From assembly GCA_035286125.1 (NCBI GenBank), contig JAYKIS010000087.1, positions 1 to 9,373 on the forward strand: a DNA stretch of 9,373 nucleotides, written 5' to 3'. The stretch comes from VGJW01 sp035286125 (lineage in GTDB: Bacteria; Cyanobacteriota; Sericytochromatia; S15B-MN24; VGJW01). Below, piece after piece: positions 1-4,898 of the stretch. The translations under genes and the position numbers were made by a program. The notes beneath the pieces were generated by a model that did no database searches, was not told the origin of the DNA, and saw nothing but the letters and a program-made list of their open reading frames with translations. Within the stretch, counting starts at the first letter, position 1. Every line of letters begins with the position of its first letter.

Positions 1-1
1 C

Positions 2-367
2 CTGGCGCGCGAGATCGCGCAGCGCCACCAGGCCCACCTCGCGCAAACGCGCCAGCGCCTGAGCTTCGTCCTCGAACGCATCCTGAGCGACAGGCATAGG
101 GGCCTCGAACGCCTGCACCCGGGCACCGTGGTGCGTCGAGGCCTGGACCAGGAACGCCAGCGGCTCGAGAATTTGGCCGCACGCTGGCGCAGTGCCGATC
201 CTGACCGCCCCCTGCGGCTCGGCTATGCCCGGCTCGTGGCGACGGACGGACGCGCCATCCGCCACATCGGCCAGTTGGCCGCGGACCAGGCCCTTGTCCT
301 GCACTTGGCCGACGGCCAGGCCGATGCCATTGTTACCCGAACGCGACCCGATGGAGACCGAACGTGA
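2..367 (+). CDS. xseA: Exodeoxyribonuclease VII large subunit, C-terminal part (5' end outside window)
   Basis: This is the catalytic large subunit of exonuclease VII, which degrades single-stranded DNA to oligonucleotides in the cytoplasm together with several XseB subunits. The frame is open from base 2 to a TGA at 365-367, so 121 C-terminal residues are visible. The first part (about residues 1-70: AREIAQRHQAHLAQTRQRL..., RGLDQERQRLENLAARW) is Arg/Gln-rich helix, matching the long coiled coil that recruits XseB. It is followed by the family's small C-terminal beta module: LGYARLVATDGRAIRHIGQL, then LHLADGQADAIV, equivalent to the usual 'RGYA.V....G..V.S...v..Gd.l.i.l.DG...a.V'. The OB-fold and catalytic core lie to the left of the window. 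The stop codon overlaps the xseB start by 4 bases (GTGA). Identification rests on this C-terminal pattern together with the adjacent xseB. Confidence 0.9.
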   Translation: MAREIAQRHQAHLAQTRQRLSFVLERILSDRHRGLERLHPGTVVRRGLDQERQRLENLAARWRSADPDRPLRLGYARLVATDGRAIRHIGQLAADQALVLHLADGQADAIVTRTRPDGDRT

Positions 368-600
368 CCCAGGCTGCCGATTCCCGGTCCTACAAGGAAG
401 CCCTGAAGGAACTGCACGACCTCGTGCAGCAACTGGAGACAGCCCAGGACATCGATGTCGATGCCTTGCCCGCCATGACAACCCGGGCCGCAGAACTCCT
501 GAAGTTCTGCCAGCAGCGCCTGGCCACTGTCGAGAGCGAGGTTTCCCGGACCCTCGCCAGCCTCGACCCCGACGACGCCGGACAGAAGACCGCGCCCTGA
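364..600 (+). CDS. xseB: Exodeoxyribonuclease VII small subunit
   Basis: A 78-residue protein, the usual length for the small subunit of exonuclease VII, which binds the XseA coiled coil and is needed for a stable active enzyme. The family pattern 'S..EAL.EL..IV..LE......D.L......A..L...C...L...E..V' is clear: SYKEALKELHDLVQQLE at about residues 9-25, a short acidic turn, then AAELLKFCQQRLATVESEV at about 43-61. It forms a two-helix hairpin with an acidic, disordered tail (DPDDAGQK). The start is GTG at 364, with GGAG at 353-356 seven bases upstream. The only nearby ATG (351) is in another frame. The 4-base overlap with xseA implies translational coupling. The central VDAL...RAAELLKFC variant differs from the enterobacterial 'LEESL..YE.G..L...C'. 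Confidence 0.92.
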   Translation: MTQAADSRSYKEALKELHDLVQQLETAQDIDVDALPAMTTRAAELLKFCQQRLATVESEVSRTLASLDPDDAGQKTAP

Positions 601-915
601 CAGGCCCCGTCCCGGCCGTTGCCCGCCCAAAAGTCGGACCTGGAGCCGACCCCTTGAAGCCACCCCTGCTGGGTGAGCGATACCTCTTGTTCGGATGTTC
701 CGGACAGCTTGCCGGGACGGCCTTGAGCCGCGCGGAACAAGCATGTCGTTCGGCTCCCATTACCCCTTGATGAAAAGTAGTCGCCCGACTCAGCCGCGCT
801 GCCACAACCCAGGCATCAGACCGATGGCAGAATTGCCGGTCCTGTTCCGGTCCCGAAATCTTCGGGCATGGTCATGCAAGGCGCGCGCCGCCCAAAGACG
901 GAGGCTTCCGAGACG
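601..915 (+). other. Gap between xseB and the EF-hand gene; no convincing gene
   Basis: This stretch of about 315 bases holds no ORF with recognisable protein character. Visible structure: a GTCGG/CCGAC stem at 633-650 with an 8-base loop and no T-run, at best a weak terminator for xseB; and a perfect 6-bp inverted repeat CCCGAA-ATC-TTCGGG at 852-866. The second repeat sits directly in front of the ATGs at 868 and 874 and would hinder their use. GGAGG at 900-904 precedes the ATG at 916. I found no -35/-10 pair good enough to call. An in-frame run from 743 ends in an ATGA overlap at 916-919, but its translation has no family resemblance. Confidence 0.5.
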
Positions 916-2484
916 ATGATCCAGCCGAACGGCAAGACCGCCAAGACCGCCGATCTCCGCAAGGCCAGCAACACGGAGACAGCCAAGGCAACGGGCCAGA
1001 CAGCCAATGAAGCAAAGGAAGCTCCGAAGGCCAAGCCCTCAAGGGCCGAGCGTCGCACCTTGGGCGTCCAGGGCAACCGCAGCGCCATGAAACTGGATGA
1101 CCGCGCCTTCGCCCGGCTGGACAAGAACAAGGACGGAGTCCTGTCCGGCAAGGAAGTCAACAAGAATGTCGCAGGCATGGACATGAACGGGGACGGTTCC
1201 GTCACCCGGGAAGAGTTCGGCATGGGACGGGGCCTGAAGCGCGCCGAGGTCCAGATGCAACAGCGCGACCGCAACGGGGATGGCGTCCTCTCGGGCAAGG
1301 AGATTCACAAGAGCATCGCCGGAGCCGACGAGAACAAGGACGGCCGCATTACCAAGTCGGAGCTCGAGCGCTTCCACACCCGGGAAATCGACCGCGGCAA
1401 GCTCTTTGACGGCATGGACGGCAACAAGGATGCCTTCCTGACGGGCAAGGAGGCCGAGGCCTTCAAGGACAAGGGCTGGGACACCGATGCCGATGGCCGC
1501 ATCTCGAAGGCCGAGTTCCTCGCGGCCCAGGACAGGATGGACCGGGAGGCCCGCTTCAAGGATGCCGATGCGAACGCGGACGGATTCCTGTCCGGCAACG
1601 AACTGCCCGCCGACAAACTGGCCGGCCTCGACACGGACAGGGATGGCCGCGCCAGTTTGCCTGAATACCTCGCAGCCCCCGAGGACCTGATCCGGGGCCG
1701 CGGCGAAGGGACGGGCGACGACCCCGGGTCGGCAGACCGGAATCCGGCCAATGGCGCAGCCAATCGCCCGGGAGCTGGTGCGAGGGGTGCCGGCAATGCG
1801 GCCGGCCGCGGTGCCGGCAATGTCGCCGGCAACGGCGCAGGCAATGGCGTCGGCAATGGCGCAGGCAATGTCGCCGGCAACGGCGCAGGCAATGGCGTCG
1901 GCAATGGCGCAGGCAATGCCGTCGGCAATGGCGTCGGCAACGGCGCAGGCAATGGCGCAGGCCGCGGCGCAGGCAACGCCGTCGGTAACGGCGCAGGCAA
2001 TGCCGTCGGCAATGGCGCGACACCCCGGAATGAAGCCGGCGGCGTGGCGGGCGCCCCCCCGACTCGGGAGATCGGCGGAAACAACGATGCCTTGAACGAT
2101 CCCGCCAATCGGGCAGCCTTGCAACAGGTTCTGGATGCCCTACGCAACAGTGCGCCGTTCGGTTCGGATCGGACCGAGGATGCCCCGGGCACAGGCAACG
2201 CACCGGCAGGCGGCGTAGCAGGCCCGACAAATCCCGCGACGAATCCGGCCGGGGGTGGTGTCGCGAATGGCGACGACATCGGTGGCCTGGGCGCACTGGA
2301 CAAGAACCGGGACGGCTTCCTGTCGGCCGACGAGATCTCGAACGACGTGCTTGCAAGGCGGGACAGCGACAAGGACGGCCGCCTGAGCGCCGGGGAATAC
2401 GCAGCAGAACAGCTGCTCCCCGCCTCGGAAGAGGTCATCCAGCGCCGACCGCCATCCGAGGACCTGATCCCGGTCAGCGGCTAG
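916..2484 (+). CDS. Ten-EF-hand calcium-binding protein with Gly/Asn-rich repeat linker
   Basis: The 522-residue product carries ten EF-hand loops (DxNxDGxLSxxE type). From the 916 start they begin at about residues 69, 89, 118, 138, 168, 189, 218, 239, 462 and 483. Nine are canonical, for example DKNKDGVLSGKE, DMNGDGSVTREE, DTDADGRISKAE and DKNRDGFLSADE. Loop 5 (DGNKDAFLTGKE) has Ala in place of the conserved Gly. Loops pair at 20-21-residue spacing and pairs repeat every 49-50 residues, so the first eight arose by duplication of one EF pair. A Gly/Asn tetrapeptide tract (about 291-368) and an Ala/Gly/Pro linker separate the last pair. The N-terminal ~55 residues are Lys/Ala/Thr-rich and disordered, with no signal peptide or membrane segment, so location is unclear. 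Start: ATG 916 has GGAGG at 900-904. ATGs at 868 and 874 are in frame but lack a ribosome site and follow an inverted repeat; using 868 would add 16 residues. Calcium binding is secure by motif; the partner and role are unknown. Confidence 0.85.
   Translation: MIQPNGKTAKTADLRKASNTETAKATGQTANEAKEAPKAKPSRAERRTLGVQGNRSAMKLDDRAFARLDKNKDGVLSGKEVNKNVAGMDMNGDGSVTREEFGMGRGLKRAEVQMQQRDRNGDGVLSGKEIHKSIAGADENKDGRITKSELERFHTREIDRGKLFDGMDGNKDAFLTGKEAEAFKDKGWDTDADGRISKAEFLAAQDRMDREARFKDADANADGFLSGNELPADKLAGLDTDRDGRASLPEYLAAPEDLIRGRGEGTGDDPGSADRNPANGAANRPGAGARGAGNAAGRGAGNVAGNGAGNGVGNGAGNVAGNGAGNGVGNGAGNAVGNGVGNGAGNGAGRGAGNAVGNGAGNAVGNGATPRNEAGGVAGAPPTREIGGNNDALNDPANRAALQQVLDALRNSAPFGSDRTEDAPGTGNAPAGGVAGPTNPATNPAGGGVANGDDIGGLGALDKNRDGFLSADEISNDVLARRDSDKDGRLSAGEYAAEQLLPASEEVIQRRPPSEDLIPVSG
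1786..2019 (+). repeat. 12-bp coding repeat tract (tetrapeptide [G/A/V][A/V]G[N/R]), including a 48-bp perfect tandem copy
   Basis: About twenty tandem 12-base units of the form GGC(A/G)(A/T)(T/C)GNCGNN encode GAGN, AVGN, GVGN, VAGN and GAGR tetrapeptides inside the EF-hand gene. Within the tract, 1821-1868 is repeated without a mismatch at 1869-1916. The tract is glycine/asparagine/alanine-only, has no charge apart from a few Arg, and should be a flexible spacer between EF pairs 1-4 and pair 5. Its other two + strand frames are also open or nearly so, which creates spurious long ORFs. Confidence 0.9.
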
Positions 2485-3404
2485 GGCCGTTCAGGCCAGT
2501 ACCAGACGGGCCCCTCCTCGGCGGCAGCCAGTACGTGATGGGTGCCGGGCACGAAGCATACGGCCTCGATTTGCCATGGCCTGTCCTCGCGCCCCGGCAC
2601 CAACGCACGTGCAGGCGGGGCAGATCCCAGCGCGTCGGGCACCGAGGCCCCGGGCTTCACGTCATAAAGCCACAGGCGACGGCGTCCGGCCGCGACGGCG
2701 ACCCACCGACCGTCCGCCGAGAGCGCGGCACCCGTGACGAGACCGCCGAAGCCCTCTTCGGGGGGCAAGAGCGCGCCGGCACGTACCGCCTGCAAGCCGG
2801 ATGCCGTCGCCTCAGCCATGGGCAATCGATAGAGCGGATGGCCCTCGGCCTTGGCAATCAGCCATCCCTCGTCACCTCGAAAGAAAAGGGCCTCCGCATT
2901 CCAGGAGCGCCCCGCAGCAGGGGCATCGGGATACCGGATCGGCACGCGCCGGATGAGACGGGCCTCGCCGTCATGCCATGGGTCGGGCTCGGCCACCTGG
3001 AGCAGGGCCAGGTCGTCCCGCAGGCCGCGGTTGTTGCCGATGTCGGCAATCCAGAGATGCCCGTGACCATCCGCGGCCACCTCCTCCCAATCCCGGTTTA
3101 CCGCTCCGCGGACGGGAATCGACCGCACGAGCCTGCCATCTGGCCACGGGCGTGCGGATCCGCCTTCGATCCTTAGGGCCAGGAGCGCGTTGCGCGGCTC
3201 GGGCCCGGAGTCCTGAATGGCCCAGAAGACACCGGGATGGCGCCCCGAGGGCGCCAGACCCGAGACCTCGGGCTCGGCAAAACGCAGCACGGGGACTCCG
3301 ACGTCTGAAGGCAAGGGTTGCGCCGCAGCGCCCAGCAGCAGCGCCATGCCGAGAAGCGCTCCGGCCCCGAAGCGCGCCAAGCCATCCCGCGGCACCCAGA
3401 CCAC
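2481..3404 (-). CDS. Secreted beta-propeller protein, unknown ligand
   Basis: A 307-residue protein that begins with a signal peptide: Arg at residues 6 and 11, hydrophobic core AGALLGMALLLGAAA, likely cleavage after Ala28. The mature part has strand motifs repeated about every 55 residues: EVSGLAPS (~46), DWEEVAAD (105), NAEALFF (169), VTGAALSADGRWVAVA (223) and QIEAVCF (278). These are typical of five or six propeller blades. The segments NRDWEEVA...LWIADIGNNRGLRDDL and SWNAEALFF resemble a family of exported propeller proteins of unproven function, whose usual signature is 'DWED.A....LYVGDIGDN'. No catalytic motif is visible, so an extracytoplasmic binding or scaffold role is only inferred. 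Start: GTG at 3404 with a G-rich GGGGGAA just upstream. GTG at 3395 or ATG at 3347 are possible, but ATG 3347 would remove most of the signal peptide n-region. Its stop shares a CTAG with the converging EF-hand gene. Confidence 0.75.
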   Translation of the reverse strand: MVWVPRDGLARFGAGALLGMALLLGAAAQPLPSDVGVPVLRFAEPEVSGLAPSGRHPGVFWAIQDSGPEPRNALLALRIEGGSARPWPDGRLVRSIPVRGAVNRDWEEVAADGHGHLWIADIGNNRGLRDDLALLQVAEPDPWHDGEARLIRRVPIRYPDAPAAGRSWNAEALFFRGDEGWLIAKAEGHPLYRLPMAEATASGLQAVRAGALLPPEEGFGGLVTGAALSADGRWVAVAAGRRRLWLYDVKPGASVPDALGSAPPARALVPGREDRPWQIEAVCFVPGTHHVLAAAEEGPVWYWPERP

Positions 3405-3423
3405 CCGGTTCCCCCAAACGCAA

Positions 3424-3452
3424 CCGGCCCGGAACAGCTTGTCCCGGACCGG
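3424..3452 (-). terminator. Rho-independent terminator of tRNA-Arg
   Basis: Read on the - strand, CCGGTCCGGGACA pairs with TGTTCCGGGCCGG across a 3-base AGC loop. That gives thirteen uninterrupted pairs, two of them G-U. It is followed by TTGCGTTT (3416-3423), a short T-rich tail. It begins 9 bases after the tRNA discriminator base, so it probably ends the tRNA transcript, and it lies only about 20 bases before the start of the next - strand gene. Confidence 0.7.
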
Positions 3453-3461
3453 ATGAGCCTA

Positions 3462-3535
3462 CGCCCGCTGAGGGACTCGAACCCCCGACATCAACCTTAG
3501 GACGGTCGCGTTCTATCCAACTGAACTAAACGGGC
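3462..3535 (-). tRNA. tRNA-Arg, anticodon CCU
   Basis: A complete cloverleaf can be folded on the - strand. Acceptor stem GCCCGTT/AGCGGGC has one G-U. D arm GTTC-AGTTGGATA-GAAC includes A20, an arginine identity base. Anticodon stem CGACC/GGTTG carries loop GTCCTAA, giving anticodon CCT at 3501-3499, so it reads AGG. T arm is GGGGG-TTCGAGT-CCCTC. The discriminator is G at 3462, followed by TAG, so the 3' CCA is not encoded and must be added by the CCA-adding enzyme. The gene lies between the HD-GYP and propeller genes, with its own promoter and terminator. Confidence 0.96.
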
Positions 3536-3543
3536 CCGGGACC

Positions 3544-3572
3544 ATCCTACGCCCCACGCCACGCCGTGCCAA
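3544..3572 (-). promoter_or_regulatory. Sigma70-type promoter of tRNA-Arg
   Basis: On the - strand TTGGCA (3572-3567), a 17-base spacer and TAGGAT (3549-3544) lie directly upstream of the tRNA. Only 8 bases separate the -10 box from the first base of the mature tRNA at 3535, so transcription would begin at or within a base or two of the mature 5' end. The -35 matches consensus at five of six positions and the -10 at four of six. Part of the -35 region lies close to the stop codon of the HD-GYP gene (3579). Confidence 0.65.
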
Positions 3573-3578
3573 GAGGCA

Positions 3579-4898
3579 TCAGGCGGACCAACTGCCCAGC
3601 CGTTCCAGGTCCTCGGGCGAACCATGGCGGATTTCCTCGAGCTCGCCCTCGGGAATCTTCAGGAAAATCTCGACGACCTCGGGGTCATACATCCGGCCCG
3701 ACCAACGCTGGATTTCCTCGATGGCCACCCCGTGGGGCAAGGCCTTGCGGTAAGCCCGATCCGAGCACATGGCGTCATAGGTATCGGCGACCGACAACAC
3801 CCGTGAACCGTAGGGAATTTCGTCACCCGCCAGCCCCTTGAAGTAGCCGCGCCCGTCAAAGCGCTCGTGGTGATACCCCGCGACATCCGCAAGCTCCTCG
3901 AGGCCCGTGATGGACTGCAGGATGATCCGGGTCTTGCGCGGATGCTCGCGAATGACGGCCCACTCCTCTTCCGTCAGTTTGCCGGGATTGTCCAGGATCT
4001 GGCCCGGGACACCGACCTTGCCCGCATCGTGCAGCAGGCCCGCGTGATAGATCAGCCTGACCTTGTCCTCGGGCAAGCGGGCATACTGCGCCAACAGGCG
4101 ACCGTAGGCGGCCGTGCGCCAGCTGTGCCCGTGGGTGTAGGCGTGCTTGGCATCGATGACGCTGGCAAAGACCCTGAGGATACTCTCGACGAAGGACTCG
4201 GGCGGTACGTCGATCAGACGCGCCAGATCCAGCACGTCCAGCTTCAGGGCACGCCAGTGCCGGTCGGCAAAGGCCGTGACCGACCATGCCCCCTCCTTCT
4301 GCACCTCCAGGTAGGCATCGCCAACCTCTTCAGTGACCTTGCGACCTCGCCAGCGCCACGCGACCTCACGCAATCGCTGACCCGGATCGACATCCAGCCT
4401 CGGGCTGGTCAGGAAGACAATCTCGTCCAGCTCGTTCACGAGGCCCAGCACCTGCGCCGCCGTCGAGAGCTCGGCACCCTTGAGGCCTTGCGGGTAACCC
4501 GAACCGTCGAGCCGCTCCTTGTGCTGCGCAATCAGCACGGCTGCCCCGGCCAGCGTCGGGATGCGCGCGCAGATCTGGGCGCCCACGACCGGATGCCGAC
4601 GCAGCAGCTCGGGCACCGGCCCACCGTCCGCAAGCCGCATCAGTTCGAGCCGTTGGGCCTCCTCGAGGCAGATCTCGCCCAGATCATGCAGCAGGCCGGC
4701 ATAGAAAACGTCGCGCAGGACCTCGGCAGACAAACCCAGCTTGGCCGCCGTCTGCACGCTGGCAATCGCGACGCGAAGCGAGTGCTGCTGCTTGTGGCCC
4801 AGCGCCATGTCCAGAATCAGGGACAGCGCCTTGAGCAAGTCCTTGAAGAGTTGCTGGCTGCGATCCGAGAGGATTCGGGAGATGAGGTGGTCGTTCAT
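3579..4898 (-). CDS. Tandem HD-GYP domain protein (probable cyclic-di-GMP phosphodiesterase or sensor)
   Basis: The 439-residue product holds two HD-GYP modules with no receiver, PAS or membrane segment, so it should be cytosolic. Domain 1 (about 30-165) has H39, HD at 71-72, H102, H126 and DGSGYP at 131-136, but reads HDLGE instead of HDxGK. Domain 2 (about 245-410) has H258, HDAGK at 290-294, H319, HH at 343-344, and DGRGYF at 348-353 in place of GYP. It then has the conserved VADTYDAMCSDRAYRKALP and SGRMYDPEVVEIF. HD-GYP enzymes hydrolyse cyclic-di-GMP (or related cyclic dinucleotides) at a two- or three-iron site. Domain 2 keeps the metal ligands and is the likelier active copy; domain 1 may be regulatory. 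The start ATG overlaps the stop of the GH57 gene (ATGA) and has no Shine-Dalgarno, so translation is probably coupled. Confidence 0.9.
   Translation of the reverse strand: MNDHLISRILSDRSQQLFKDLLKALSLILDMALGHKQQHSLRVAIASVQTAAKLGLSAEVLRDVFYAGLLHDLGEICLEEAQRLELMRLADGGPVPELLRRHPVVGAQICARIPTLAGAAVLIAQHKERLDGSGYPQGLKGAELSTAAQVLGLVNELDEIVFLTSPRLDVDPGQRLREVAWRWRGRKVTEEVGDAYLEVQKEGAWSVTAFADRHWRALKLDVLDLARLIDVPPESFVESILRVFASVIDAKHAYTHGHSWRTAAYGRLLAQYARLPEDKVRLIYHAGLLHDAGKVGVPGQILDNPGKLTEEEWAVIREHPRKTRIILQSITGLEELADVAGYHHERFDGRGYFKGLAGDEIPYGSRVLSVADTYDAMCSDRAYRKALPHGVAIEEIQRWSGRMYDPEVVEIFLKIPEGELEEIRHGSPEDLERLGSWSA

Noticed and set aside
223..744. Frames on the - strand across xseA/xseB
   Set aside because: The + strand genes match the exonuclease VII subunits over their full visible length and overlap in the usual manner.
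695..919. A 74-codon + frame ending in ATGA overlap with the EF-hand start at 916
   Set aside because: The product is Arg/Pro-rich with no family resemblance and no ribosome site. The overlap may be coincidence.
1786..2019. Tandem repeats as a CRISPR array or intergenic satellite
   Set aside because: The unit is 12 bp, has no unique spacers, and stays in frame within a coding gene.
1039..2438. Long - strand frames (361, 377 and 266 codons) opposite the EF-hand gene
   Set aside because: Their translations are low-complexity Ala/Pro/Arg strings produced by the 12-bp repeat. The + frame has ten well-formed EF-hands.
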